DNA of 41,918 nt from NCBI GenBank assembly GCA_025355875.1, contig JANXYV010000060.1, positions 1 through 41,918 of the forward strand. The letters run 5' to 3'. Under the pieces are notes generated by a model. The model was given only the letters and a program-made list of their open reading frames with translations, ran no database searches and was not told the origin of the DNA. Shown here in pieces: positions 1 to 8,166 of the stretch. The stretch comes from Prolixibacteraceae bacterium. Its GTDB lineage: Bacteria; Bacteroidota; Bacteroidia; Bacteroidales; Prolixibacteraceae. The position numbers and the translations under genes are program-made. Position 1 is the stretch's first letter. Each line of letters begins with the position of its first letter.

Positions 1-86
1 GGAACGGTTTATGGTCGCGGCAAATACTCTGCAACTAATTGAATACAATCATTTTATTTAATTCACTTTGACTCATTTTGATACTT
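1..86. repeat. Left arm of a perfect 86-bp inverted repeat
   Basis: The first 86 bases are an exact reverse complement of 464-549, leaving a 377-bp central segment. The left arm begins at base 1, so the window (perhaps a contig) starts inside or at the edge of the repeat. The stop codon of the recombinase fragment (73-75) lies inside this arm. Terminal inverted repeats of a small element, the crossover sites of an invertible segment, or a fold-back assembly artefact would all look like this. Confidence 0.9.
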
Positions 87-387
87 CGGTATTAAGCAAT
101 CTGTTTTTGATTGTATTCACATCAAATTCTTCATTGGAAGACCTTAATTGATTAAAGATATCCTGAATTTCAGTTTTCATTTTGTCCAGCCGCTCATTAG
201 AGACACTGGCTCCGAGAATTTTTCCTTTTATCCTTTGTTTACTTTCGTCCCAATGATCTTTTGGAATAAAAATTCCGGTAGAGAGTTCTACTCTTTTATT
301 TTTGAAAGTGAACCTCGCATAAATAGGGAATTTATTATCTGAGGATTCCCTGTTTTTTCTTAATAAGAAATTAATTACAATCTTCAT
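73..387 (-). CDS. Truncated tyrosine recombinase, arm DNA-binding domain only
   Basis: This 104-aa ORF matches the N-terminal arm-type DNA-binding region of Bacteroidota tyrosine recombinases: an N-terminal MKIVINFLLRK strand, then a YARFTFKNKRVELSTGI sheet and a helix starting IPKDHWDESKQ. Full integrases of this family are about 400 aa. Here the core-binding and catalytic domains (R, H-x-x-R, Y) are absent, because the frame runs into the left inverted-repeat arm and stops. The ATG is 76 bp inside the right arm. It is either a decayed integrase remnant or the 5' part of a gene whose remainder lies beyond an inversion breakpoint. A functional stand-alone DNA-binding peptide is possible but less likely. 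The tRNA-Leu about 300 bp away is a typical target for such integrases. Confidence 0.6.
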   Translation of the reverse strand: MKIVINFLLRKNRESSDNKFPIYARFTFKNKRVELSTGIFIPKDHWDESKQRIKGKILGASVSNERLDKMKTEIQDIFNQLRSSNEEFDVNTIKNRLLNTEVSK

Positions 388-463
388 AACCTGCCTGTTT
401 TATAATAAGCGAAAAAATGGTCTCTGAAACCAATTAAAAATACCTCATTTAATGCTTAATAAA

Positions 464-549
464 AAGTATCAAAATGAGTCAAAGTGAATTAAATAAAATG
501 ATTGTATTCAATTAGTTGCAGAGTATTTGCCGCGACCATAAACCGTTCC
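464..549. repeat. Right arm of the perfect 86-bp inverted repeat
   Basis: Exact reverse complement of bases 1-86. Its outer end is CCGTTCC, followed by non-repeated sequence. No mismatches were found by eye, which points to recent origin, active recombination or an artefact rather than an old, drifting repeat. Confidence 0.9.
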
Positions 550-622
550 GAAAGTCATGGCCTCGATTTTGCCGCTTTAAGTATGATTTTGTATGAAGTA
601 TTTTGATATTTTAGTCAAAAAT

Positions 623-656
623 AAAAGCGCTTAAATCATTGAATTTAAGCGCTTTT
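623..656 (-). terminator. Rho-independent terminator after tRNA-Leu
   Basis: A 14-bp perfect stem (AAAAGCGCTTAAAT and its complement) with a 6-nt loop. Read on the minus strand it lies 25 bp after the tRNA 3' end and is followed by a T-rich tail, as expected for termination of the tRNA transcript. Confidence 0.8.
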
Positions 657-680
657 GATCTAATTTGACTTCTACTTTAG

Positions 681-764
681 TGCCCAGAACAAGACTCGAA
701 CTTGCACACCCTTGCGAGCACTAGTCCCTGAAACTAGCGTGTCTACCGATTTCACCATCTGGGC
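681..764 (-). tRNA. tRNA-Leu, anticodon CAG
   Basis: The minus strand folds into a class II tRNA of 84 nt. The acceptor stem is GCCCAGA/TCTGGGC with an A discriminator. The anticodon stem CTAGT/ACTAG carries the loop TTCAGGG, giving anticodon CAG (codon CUG). A long variable arm follows, and the T arm is GCAAG-TTCGAGT-CTTGT with one G-T pair. CCA is not encoded. The anticodon and the long variable arm identify leucine. The 3' end faces the recombinase remnant and inverted repeat, the usual geometry for integration next to a tRNA gene, although no duplicated tRNA 3' end was found in 1-549. Confidence 0.95.
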
Positions 765-788
765 ATTTACCTTTCTTTAAAGGCGGAG

Positions 789-796
789 CAAATATA
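789..796 (-). promoter_or_regulatory. Bacteroidota -7 box (TATATTTG) of tRNA-Leu
   Basis: The minus strand reads TATATTTG, a full match to TAnnTTTG, 25 bp upstream of the mature tRNA 5' end. No clear -33 TTTG is visible at the usual spacing, so this is a partial promoter call. Confidence 0.4.
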
Positions 797-953
797 GAAA
801 TTTTTAGTTTCCATCATTTATTTTTCAGTACATAAAATTTAAAAAATCATTTCTTTGACTTAGTCATCCATAATTATGCCAACATTCAAAACTTGTTGGA
901 TTAGCCGTGTCGTTTGTTTGTCGGTAATTATCAGGCATTGGTCGTTAAATTGA

Positions 954-961
954 TAATTTTG
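954..961 (+). promoter_or_regulatory. Bacteroidota -7 box (TAATTTTG)
   Basis: TAATTTTG matches TAnnTTTG. Transcription from it would begin near 968, giving a leader of about 36 nt to the ATG at 1004. This argues against the earlier in-frame GTG/TTG-type starts near 914. The -33 element is not evident. Confidence 0.4.
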
Positions 962-1003
962 AGGATCGAATTTCAGAACTTGCAACAACAAAAACTGAAA
1001 CCA

Positions 1004-2263
1004 ATGATTCGAAATTATACTGGACTTTATTCGGGGATCTGGGAATCTTGTTCCATTTCTTTTCCGGAATTTTCAAAATTCTACTCCTTGACAGAAAAGC
1101 TTCAGAAAGAACAAGTTCTGGATCAGTTTCTTCAAACTGTTAAATCATTCCGAAGACAGCGAATCAGTAGAAAAACCTTTGTGGAAGCTGATCAGCAGCT
1201 TTTTATCTCAAATGTTCGCGTGTTATTGAAGGAAGGATTGGATTTTTCGGATGGACAGCTCGAATTGATGTTTTCGGACGAGTTAATTGAAGTTTCCCGG
1301 ATATTTGTCCGGCAAGCGTGTGCCTTCGACCCCGGGTTAAGCTTTCATGATATCTTTCAGGCTCTGCGGAATGTTTGGATCATGAACGGGTTGCAGTTAA
1401 TCATGGGAGTTCCGGTGCAGTTAAGCCCTTCGATATTCGCCTACAGCCTTTTGTATCCTTATACCGATAATATGATTGATGATCCGTTGGTTTCCACTTT
1501 TGAAAAGATGATTTTCAGTGAACGATTTCGAAACCGGCTCTCAGGTCAAAAAACAGAACCTTCGAGTAAAATTGAAAATATTGTATTTCAGTTGGTTGGA
1601 ATGATAGAAGATCAATATTCAAGGGATGAATTCCCGGAAGTTTTCGAAAGTTTGCTGGATATTCACGATTCTCAAACAAACAGCTTAAAGCTCATTCAGG
1701 AAAGGGATTGTATTTCCGAAGAAGAAATACTGAAGATTTGTTTGGCCAAAGGCGGATCGTCAGTTTTAGCGGATGGCTTTCTGGTGGCCGGAAAACTGAC
1801 CGAAACTCAAAAATATTTTTTATTCGGGTTCGGTGCATATCTTCAGTTGTTAGATGATATTCAGGATGTTGAAGAAGATTTCAAGGCTGGATTAATGACT
1901 GTGTTTTCGAAGGATGCGTTTCAGGTGTATCTTGACGAAAAACTAAACAAAACCTATTGGTTTGGCGAACAGGTTATGAAAAGCATTGATTTATTTGAAG
2001 GTCAGCACCTGGATTTGTTTAAATCGCTGATGCGTCGGAGTATGGATTTGTTTATTGCTGAAGCCATTGCCCAGAATCCGGAGGCTTTCGATCCGGAATA
2101 TGCCATAAATTTTGAAAGCGCTGCACCATTTCATTTCTCGTATATCCGAAAAAGAAAAGAACAATTCATTCCGTACAATGGATTTTTACTTACCGCCATC
2201 GAAGAAATTGCTTATACCGAGAATCTCAGGTCGGAAAACTATAAATACGAAATGACTTTGTAA
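1004..2263 (+). CDS. Class I isoprenoid synthase-like protein
   Basis: A 419-aa all-helical soluble protein with two acidic metal-binding-like motifs, D155-N-M-I-D-D160 and the cluster starting D284-D-I-Q-D ending near D292. Their spacing and helical surroundings resemble the two Asp-rich motifs of class I prenyl/terpene synthases. It is longer than squalene/phytoene synthases (about 280-350 aa), and neither motif is a textbook DDxxD, so product and substrate cannot be stated. The frame is open from 914, but the ATG at 1004 is preferred because a -7 promoter box sits at 954-961. It stands alone, between tRNA-Leu and the carbohydrate locus, with no visible isoprenoid pathway neighbours. The fold assignment is fairly confident; activity is unproven. 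Confidence 0.6.
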   Translation: MIRNYTGLYSGIWESCSISFPEFSKFYSLTEKLQKEQVLDQFLQTVKSFRRQRISRKTFVEADQQLFISNVRVLLKEGLDFSDGQLELMFSDELIEVSRIFVRQACAFDPGLSFHDIFQALRNVWIMNGLQLIMGVPVQLSPSIFAYSLLYPYTDNMIDDPLVSTFEKMIFSERFRNRLSGQKTEPSSKIENIVFQLVGMIEDQYSRDEFPEVFESLLDIHDSQTNSLKLIQERDCISEEEILKICLAKGGSSVLADGFLVAGKLTETQKYFLFGFGAYLQLLDDIQDVEEDFKAGLMTVFSKDAFQVYLDEKLNKTYWFGEQVMKSIDLFEGQHLDLFKSLMRRSMDLFIAEAIAQNPEAFDPEYAINFESAAPFHFSYIRKRKEQFIPYNGFLLTAIEEIAYTENLRSENYKYEMTL

Positions 2264-2329
2264 ATTGTAGTACGTGTTTTAATTTGTTTGTCCGTCTAGT
2301 AAATCAGGAAATCATTTTTTTCCAATTGC

Positions 2330-2362
2330 CTGATGACAGTCTGATGACAGTCTGATGGCAGG
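2330..2362 (+). repeat. Three tandem 11-bp repeats upstream of the GH2 gene
   Basis: CTGATGACAGT occurs twice in direct succession, followed by a third degenerate copy, CTGATGGCAGG. The 11-bp period is about one helical turn, so all copies face the same side of the DNA. They lie roughly 80-110 bp before the predicted start of the GH2 transcript, a reasonable place for an activator or repressor array. No known operator is recognised. Confidence 0.6.
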
Positions 2363-2404
2363 AAACATGCAGATAGCCAGGAATTAAATTTTCAGGTGTG
2401 CGTG

Positions 2405-2435
2405 GTTGAAACTACACGATCGTTTCATAACTTTG
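2405..2435 (+). promoter_or_regulatory. Bacteroidota promoter for the GH2 gene
   Basis: GTTG at 2405-2408, a 19-nt spacer, then TAACTTTG at 2428-2435. This agrees well with the Bacteroidota housekeeping consensus (TTTG, 19-21 nt, TAnnTTTG). The predicted start site near 2442 leaves about 33 nt to the ATG at 2475, which also rules out the earlier in-frame TTG at 2406. Confidence 0.65.
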
Positions 2436-2474
2436 ACAAATTCTAACAGAATATTAACCGCTAAATCAGAAGAA

Positions 2475-4892
2475 ATGAAAAACCTTTTCCGGAATTTTTC
2501 CCTTGGTATTTTATCTTTAATTCTTTGTGTTCAATGCACTCCAAAAAAAGAGAATGGCCGAACTATCCTGAGTTTTGGTAAGGACTGGAAGTTTCAGCAT
2601 GGCGACGCTCCGGGCGCTGAAGCCTTGAAATTTGATGACTCGGCCTGGCGAAAATTGAATGTTCCGCACGACTGGAGCATTGAGGGCGAATTTAGTGACA
2701 AGAATCCCGCAACGGTAGGAGGTGGCGCTTTGCCTGGTGGAATTGGTTGGTACCGCAAATCGTTCCAGGTTTCTCCTGGAGATTTGAAAAGGTCGGTTTT
2801 TATCGACTTTGATGGAGTGTATCAAAACAGTGAAGTCTGGATCAACGGCCATTCCTTGGGTAAACGGTTTTATGGGTACAGTTCCTTCAGGTATGAGCTC
2901 ACTCCATATTTAAATTCCGGAGAAAATGTTATTGCAGTAAAGGTCGACAACTCCAAACAACCTAACTCCCGATGGTATTCAGGTTCAGGAATCTACCGTA
3001 ATGTATGGCTGGTCACTACAGGTAAAATCCACGTCGATCATTGGGGAACATTTGTTACTACTCCTGAAATTACTGATGCATTGGCAAAAGTGAAAATTAC
3101 TCACCGGATAAAAAACAATTTGAAGGAAGGAATTGATCTGCTGGTTACAACTGCCATTATTGATCCTTCAGGAATTGAAGTAGCTAGCGGGAAGATGGAT
3201 ACAAACGGAGTAAAAGATTCAATTCTGAGTACCTCCTTTGATTTTGAAGTGAAAAATCCGGTTCTTTGGAATCTGGATTCACCTAAATTGTATTCGTCCG
3301 TCACCCGAATTTTTGCGGATGGCAATTTAGTCGATTCATATACCACTCCGTTCGGAATACGAAGTTTTAATTTCGATGTTGAAAAAGGATTTTTCCTGAA
3401 TGGCAAACCAATCAAAATCAATGGAGTATGCGATCACCACGATTTGGGATGTTTGGGAACGGCCATCAACAAACGGGCGCTCGAACGACAGATCGAATTA
3501 CTGAAAGGAATGGGCTGCAATGCCATCCGTACCTCGCATAATCCACCTGCTCCGGAACTGCTGGACCTTGCCGACCAGATGGGAATGATCATCATGGACG
3601 AAGCCTTCGACATGTGGAAAATGCCGAAAAATCCTTTCGATTACCACACAGTCTGGGACCAAATGCACAAGCAGGATATTCAGGATTTGATCCGTCGCGA
3701 CCGTAACCATCCTTCGGTCATGATGTGGAGCATTGGCAACGAAATTCCGGAGCAATGGGACAGCACCGGTGTGCGGATTGCCAGGGAACTGGCCGGTTAC
3801 GTTCGCGAACTAGATACCACTCGTCCCATCACTTCCGCTCTGAACAATCCTGAACCAAAGAACTTCCTCGTCAAGTCGGAAGCACTCGATCTGATTGGAT
3901 ACAATTACCATCAAAATACTTTTGCCAATTTCCCGAAAGATTTTCCGGGGAAAAAGTTCATTGGTTCAGAAACGGTTTCGGCCCTGATGACCCGTGGTTA
4001 CTATGATATGCCGTCTGAAGAAATTCGTCGTTGGCCAGCAGAAAAAGACTGGAAAGGCAAAATGCCAAATACGGATAATACCTGTTCATCCTATGATAAT
4101 GTTTCTGCTCCATGGGGCTCAACGCACGAAGAAACATGGAAGGTGATTAAAAAATACGGATTCCTTTCCGGACAATTTATCTGGACCGGGTTCGACTATC
4201 TGGGCGAACCAACGCCATATGGATGGCCGTCGCGCAGTTCATACTTCGGAATTATTGATCTTGCCGGCTTCCCGAAAGATGTGTATTATATGTATCAAAG
4301 CGAATGGACCAAAAAAGATGTACTGCATATTTTTCCGCACTGGAACTGGAAAGAAGGTCAAACAATCGATATCTGGGCCTATAGCAATGCCGATGAGGTA
4401 GAATTATTCCTGAATGATAAATCGCTCGGCATCAAGAAAAAACAAGGCGACGATTTGCACCTGATATGGAAGGTTCCATTTGCCCCCGGGACTTTGAAGG
4501 CAATTTCGCGAACCGGCGGAAAACAAATTTTGGTTCAGGAAGTGAGAACTGCCGGTGCTCCTGCCAAAATGATAGTTACTGCCGACCGTTCTGAAATTAA
4601 AGCCGATGGGACTGACCTTTCGTTTCTGACAGTTGATTTGGTCGATGCAAATGGGGTGATGGTTCCAAATGCTGACAACCTGGTGAAGTTTAAACTGGAA
4701 GGATCGGGTGCCATAATCGGAGTTGATAATGGCGATCCGGTAAGCCACGAATCTTTCAAAGCGCCACAGCGCAAAGCTTTCTATGGAAAGTGCCTGGTAA
4801 TTGTTCAGTCTGGCGAAAAACCCGGAATGATCAAATTGACGGCCAGTTCCGAAGGATTACCGGACACAAAAGTTGAGATCACGACAAAATAA
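2475..4892 (+). CDS. GH2 family beta-galactosidase-like lipoprotein
   Basis: An 805-aa glycoside hydrolase family 2 enzyme. It begins with a lipoprotein signal (MKNLFRNFSLG, then a hydrophobic stretch ending LCVQC), so it is probably surface- or periplasm-anchored. The order is a jelly-roll sugar-binding domain (GWYRKSFQV, DGVYQNSEVWING), an Ig-like domain, a TIM barrel opening at NGKPIKINGVCDHHDLG, and C-terminal DUF4982 and Ig-like modules. The general acid/base is E423 in WSIGNE; the nucleophile is E499 in FIGSET. Both catalytic glutamates and the preceding Asn are intact. Family members cleave beta-galactosides, and some cleave other beta-linked sugars, so the linkage is not fixed. The adjacent arabinofuranosidase suggests arabinogalactan or another plant/algal polysaccharide. 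The start follows a good promoter at 2405-2435. Confidence 0.9.
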   Translation: MKNLFRNFSLGILSLILCVQCTPKKENGRTILSFGKDWKFQHGDAPGAEALKFDDSAWRKLNVPHDWSIEGEFSDKNPATVGGGALPGGIGWYRKSFQVSPGDLKRSVFIDFDGVYQNSEVWINGHSLGKRFYGYSSFRYELTPYLNSGENVIAVKVDNSKQPNSRWYSGSGIYRNVWLVTTGKIHVDHWGTFVTTPEITDALAKVKITHRIKNNLKEGIDLLVTTAIIDPSGIEVASGKMDTNGVKDSILSTSFDFEVKNPVLWNLDSPKLYSSVTRIFADGNLVDSYTTPFGIRSFNFDVEKGFFLNGKPIKINGVCDHHDLGCLGTAINKRALERQIELLKGMGCNAIRTSHNPPAPELLDLADQMGMIIMDEAFDMWKMPKNPFDYHTVWDQMHKQDIQDLIRRDRNHPSVMMWSIGNEIPEQWDSTGVRIARELAGYVRELDTTRPITSALNNPEPKNFLVKSEALDLIGYNYHQNTFANFPKDFPGKKFIGSETVSALMTRGYYDMPSEEIRRWPAEKDWKGKMPNTDNTCSSYDNVSAPWGSTHEETWKVIKKYGFLSGQFIWTGFDYLGEPTPYGWPSRSSYFGIIDLAGFPKDVYYMYQSEWTKKDVLHIFPHWNWKEGQTIDIWAYSNADEVELFLNDKSLGIKKKQGDDLHLIWKVPFAPGTLKAISRTGGKQILVQEVRTAGAPAKMIVTADRSEIKADGTDLSFLTVDLVDANGVMVPNADNLVKFKLEGSGAIIGVDNGDPVSHESFKAPQRKAFYGKCLVIVQSGEKPGMIKLTASSEGLPDTKVEITTK

Positions 4893-4927
4893 GAAGCCCC
4901 CTAAATCACCCAAAATGGGGGACTTTA
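4892..4927 (+). terminator. Terminator-like palindrome after the GH2 gene
   Basis: A CCCCC/GGGGG stem extended by AAG/ACTT (one bulged A), 15-nt loop, and a short T tract. It begins right at the GH2 stop codon. The GCCCCCTAAATC...GGGGGACTTT type is also a recurrent intergenic repeat in Bacteroidota genomes, so it may be both. Confidence 0.5.
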
Positions 4928-5012
4928 AATACTACAAGTGTAGGATGGCGGTTCATAAATGATATTTTTTCTGAATCGTGCAAATCAAGAGTTGAAAGAT
5001 ATAAGATTAATA

Positions 5013-5154
5013 ATGACGAAGGCATGATAGGATTATAGACAATTGGGAACAAAAAGCGATAAAATGCCGAAGGCATGACAGATTAATACCACCACTTCGT
5101 GGTTTAAGACGGCTTCCTCCAACTTTTTCTATAACCATTACAACCCTTCTGGTT
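5013..5154. repeat. Array of mini-hairpins between the GH2 and GH51 genes
   Basis: The 441-bp gap 4893-5333 holds no gene. It carries a string of tiny perfect stems: TGACGAAGGCA (5015-5025, imperfect), TGCC-GAA-GGCA (5065-5075), CCAC-TTC-GTGG (5092-5102) and AACC-CTTCT-GGTT (5142-5154). The first two are copies of one phrase (ATGnCGAAGGCATGA). A further stem, CCTTTC/GAAAGG, lies at 5201-5221. This looks like dispersed genomic repeat material rather than regulation of either gene. A similar array closes the window at 41754-41910. Confidence 0.55.
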
Positions 5155-5333
5155 TAAAAATCCAACTCTTTATTCGCATGAACCATCCTAACCTATACAT
5201 CCTTTCCCAAAATGAGAAAGGGTAGGGGACAGGGACTATTATTCAAATAAAGTGTTTGAAAGACAATTAATTTTTTGTTTTTTTGAACTCCAAATCAATG
5301 AAACTAATTTACATGCAATTAAAACCATTAAAA

Positions 5334-6878
5334 ATGAAGAAGCTCACTTTCTTTTTCCTCGCTATCCTTTTTACTTTTTCCTTGACGGCTCAGGTCAATG
5401 TGCTTTCAATTGATGCTGCCGGAGGTAAAACTCAGATCAATAAAAATATTTACGGTCAGTTTGCTGAACATCTGGGCCGCTGTATATACGATGGAATCTG
5501 GGTTGGAAAAGATTCGCCAATTCCGAATGAAAACGGATACCGAAAGGATTTGCTCGAAGCCCTCAAGGCGCTGAAAGTTCCGGTACTTCGCTGGCCGGGA
5601 GGCTGTTTTGCCGATACCTATCATTGGAAAAACGGGATTGGTCCGTTGGCCGATCGTCCGAAAATCAAGAATGTATTCTGGGGCGGAACGGTTGAAGATA
5701 ATAGTTTCGGAACCAACGAATTCCTGAATCTCTGCGAAATGTTGGGCTGCGATCCATATATTTCGGCCAATGTGGGTTCGGGAACAGTGGGTGAAATGGT
5801 TGACTGGATTGAATACATGACTTCGGATGACAACGTTCCTATGGCGAATCTTCGCCGGAAAAACGGACGTGAAAAAGCTTGGAATGTGAAGTTTATTGGG
5901 ATTGGAAACGAAAGCTGGGGTTGTGGCGGAAACATGACTCCTGAATTCTATTCCGACCTGATGAAACAATACTCCAATTATGCAGCCATGTATGGTGGCG
6001 ATAAGTTCAAACGTGTCGGTTGTGGTTCAAACGGAGGCGATCTGAACTGGACCAAAGTACTGATGGAAAGAGGGAAAAATAACATGGATGGCTTATCGTT
6101 GCATTATTACACCATTGCCGGAGAAGGCTGGGACAAAAAAGGATCGGCAACCAATTTTGGGGAAGACCTGTATTTTTCAGGATTGAAAAAAGCATTGTAC
6201 ATGGATGAGTTGGTGAACAAGCATTCAGCAATCATGGACCAGTACGACAAAGATAAGCGCGTTGATTTAAATGTTGACGAGTGGGGAATCTGGACCGATG
6301 TTGAACCGGGAACCAATGCCGGTCATTTGTTTCAGCAGAATTCGATGCGTGATGCGCTGATTGCAGCCAGCACCCTCGATATCCTGAACAAACATTGCGA
6401 TCGTGTAAGAATGGCCAACATTGCTCAAATCGTGAATGTCTTGCAGTCGATGATTCTGACCAAAGGCAATCAGATAATCCTGACGCCAACTTACCAGGTA
6501 TTTAAAATGTACAATGTGCATCAAAATGCCACTTTGCTGCCTTCGAACCTGATTTGTGAACTTTATAAGCTGGGCAATGAGCAAATTCCATCCATTGTTA
6601 GTTCTTCTTCGATCGATAAAAATGGCAAGATTCACATCAGCATGAGCAACCTGAACCCGAACAAGGAAATCAAACTTGAAATTAATCTTTCGGGCAAAGG
6701 ATTCAGTAAAATCAATTCAGGAACCATCCTCACAGCGGCTGCGGTTAACACGATCAATTCCTTTGAAAAGCCGGAAACTATTGTGCCAGTCGGATTTAAG
6801 AATGCCAAAAAAAATTCAGACAATAATCTGGAGGTGAGTATTCCAGGGAAATCAGTCGTGGTTTTGGAACTGGAATAA
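5334..6878 (+). CDS. Secreted GH51 alpha-L-arabinofuranosidase
   Basis: A 514-aa family 51 glycoside hydrolase. The start at 5334 gives a clean signal peptide (MKKLTFFFLAILFTFSLTAQ, cleavage after the AQ region); upstream in-frame ATGs would hide it. The N-terminal strand YGQFAEHLGRCIYDGIW and the segment VPVLRWPGGCFAD are typical of the family. The general acid/base is E193 in GIGNES; the nucleophile is E316 in NVDEWG. A C-terminal beta-sandwich follows the barrel. Length and motifs match complete enzymes, which remove terminal alpha-L-arabinofuranosyl groups from arabinans, arabinoxylans or arabinogalactans. With the GH2 lipoprotein it probably debranches the same polymer. No SusC/SusD pair is present in the window, so this is not a full PUL here. 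Confidence 0.93.
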   Translation: MKKLTFFFLAILFTFSLTAQVNVLSIDAAGGKTQINKNIYGQFAEHLGRCIYDGIWVGKDSPIPNENGYRKDLLEALKALKVPVLRWPGGCFADTYHWKNGIGPLADRPKIKNVFWGGTVEDNSFGTNEFLNLCEMLGCDPYISANVGSGTVGEMVDWIEYMTSDDNVPMANLRRKNGREKAWNVKFIGIGNESWGCGGNMTPEFYSDLMKQYSNYAAMYGGDKFKRVGCGSNGGDLNWTKVLMERGKNNMDGLSLHYYTIAGEGWDKKGSATNFGEDLYFSGLKKALYMDELVNKHSAIMDQYDKDKRVDLNVDEWGIWTDVEPGTNAGHLFQQNSMRDALIAASTLDILNKHCDRVRMANIAQIVNVLQSMILTKGNQIILTPTYQVFKMYNVHQNATLLPSNLICELYKLGNEQIPSIVSSSSIDKNGKIHISMSNLNPNKEIKLEINLSGKGFSKINSGTILTAAAVNTINSFEKPETIVPVGFKNAKKNSDNNLEVSIPGKSVVVLELE

Positions 6879-6961
6879 ATGAATTGCCTGAATTGCCAAA
6901 AGTTTTCAGCCTGCAGCTGGCAGGGGAGTGACTAGAGCTGGCGGATGCAAATTTGAAAAAT

Positions 6962-6994
6962 AGCCGGATTGTGAAAACAGTCCGGCCATTTTTT
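6962..6994 (+). terminator. Rho-independent terminator after the GH51 gene
   Basis: Stem GCCGGA/TCCGGC (6963-6968 with 6981-6986), 12-nt loop, then ATTTTTT. It lies about 85 bp after the GH51 stop and ends that transcription unit. Confidence 0.75.
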
Positions 6995-7001
6995 GTGGAA
7001 A

Positions 7002-7034
7002 TTTCCATAACTCTCGCTAAATCCATTAATTTTG
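7002..7034 (+). promoter_or_regulatory. Bacteroidota promoter for the Gfo/Idh-malQ unit
   Basis: TAATTTTG at 7027-7034 is a full -7 match. TTTC at 7002-7005, 21 nt upstream, is a weaker -33. It sits between the GH51 terminator and the next gene, which agrees with a separate unit starting near 7041. Confidence 0.5.
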
Positions 7035-7059
7035 ATTCTTCTAAATCAATATTCACTGA

Positions 7060-8166
7060 ATGGTTTCAGAAAAAATGATTGTTGGATTTTTGGGTGCCGG
7101 GGGAATTGCCAGGGCACATGCGTATGCTTTAAATTCACTTAGGTATTTTTATCAGGAAGTACCTGAAATTGAAATGGAAGCAGTTTGCTCGGTCCGAAAG
7201 GAAATCCGTGATGCTTTTGCTGCCAGGTTCGGTTTTAAAAAATCACTTTCTCTCGAAGATTTTAAGGCAAGTCAAACGATCAATACAGTGCTGATTTTGG
7301 GACCCAATATGGTTCACTTTGATCACCTCAGGCTGGCGCTCGAAATGCCTTCGGTTAAGCGGATTTACCTTGAAAAACCTGTTTGTTCCAATCTGGAAGA
7401 AGAAATGGAAATGGCACAAATCGCTGCCAATTGCGGAAAACAGATACAGGTTGGTTTCCAGTATTTACAGACCGCATCTGTTCGCGAAGCGCTGGCTTTC
7501 TGGAAATCCGGAAAACTTGGAACTCCTATCCATTTTGATCTTAAATATTATCATGGCGATTATTTGAATAATGCATACCGTGACAAACGGACAAGTCGAT
7601 TGACTCCGGCTCCCGACGGTGGAGCTATGGCTGATTTGGGTTCACATGGTATCAGTCTGTTGATGGCTTTTTTGGGAGAAAACCTTCAGATTACAAGCGC
7701 ATTTCAGGCCGGTAATTTTAAGGATGTGTCTGCCGGTTCTGATCTGTTCAGTTCAATTTCACTGTTTCATCCTGAATACCATGCAGCAGGAGCTATGTCA
7801 GCAAGCCGGATCAGTTCAGGGACGGGTGATTTGGTGTTTTTCGAAATTTTTGCAGAAAAAGGAATGCTTCGGTATTCGTCGCATACAGCGGATTTTTTTG
7901 AGTATTATCTGGAAGAAAGCGGGCAGTGGACCCGAAAGGTGGTTGGCAGTGATTATTTGCCAATTACCTGTTTTCCATCGGCACATGTTCCCCCAGGTTG
8001 GTTGCGCTCGATGATTCATGCACATTATGTATTTCTGGGTGGAAACGATCCGAAATCTTTCGTGCCCGGCCTCGGACATGGTTTGGCTGTTCAGCGTGTG
8101 GTAAGGGAAACAGCAGATCAATTAAAAAATTACAGGAATATAATACAACATTATGGAAAGAAGTAG
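7060..8166 (+). CDS. Gfo/Idh/MocA family NAD(P)-dependent oxidoreductase
   Basis: A 368-aa cytoplasmic oxidoreductase with an N-terminal Rossmann fold (VGFLGAGGIARAHA), the family motif YLEKPVCSN and the catalytic-region segment DGGAMADLGSHG. These enzymes oxidise, reduce or epimerise sugars, inositols or amino sugars with NAD(P); the substrate cannot be read from sequence. The first ATG is used, but MIVGFLG starting at 7075 is equally good because the Rossmann strand begins there. It overlaps malQ by 14 bp, so the two are translated from one transcript. It differs from the Tat-exported relative at 9725 in having no signal sequence, so the pair would act on either side of the membrane. Confidence 0.85.
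   Translation: MVSEKMIVGFLGAGGIARAHAYALNSLRYFYQEVPEIEMEAVCSVRKEIRDAFAARFGFKKSLSLEDFKASQTINTVLILGPNMVHFDHLRLALEMPSVKRIYLEKPVCSNLEEEMEMAQIAANCGKQIQVGFQYLQTASVREALAFWKSGKLGTPIHFDLKYYHGDYLNNAYRDKRTSRLTPAPDGGAMADLGSHGISLLMAFLGENLQITSAFQAGNFKDVSAGSDLFSSISLFHPEYHAAGAMSASRISSGTGDLVFFEIFAEKGMLRYSSHTADFFEYYLEESGQWTRKVVGSDYLPITCFPSAHVPPGWLRSMIHAHYVFLGGNDPKSFVPGLGHGLAVQRVVRETADQLKNYRNIIQHYGKK

Noticed and set aside
2356-2371. A sigma-54-like sequence (TGGCAG-N5-ATGCA) upstream of the GH2 gene
   Set aside because: A far better housekeeping promoter lies at 2405-2435 at the right distance from the start codon, and the motif overlaps the third copy of the 11-bp tandem repeat.
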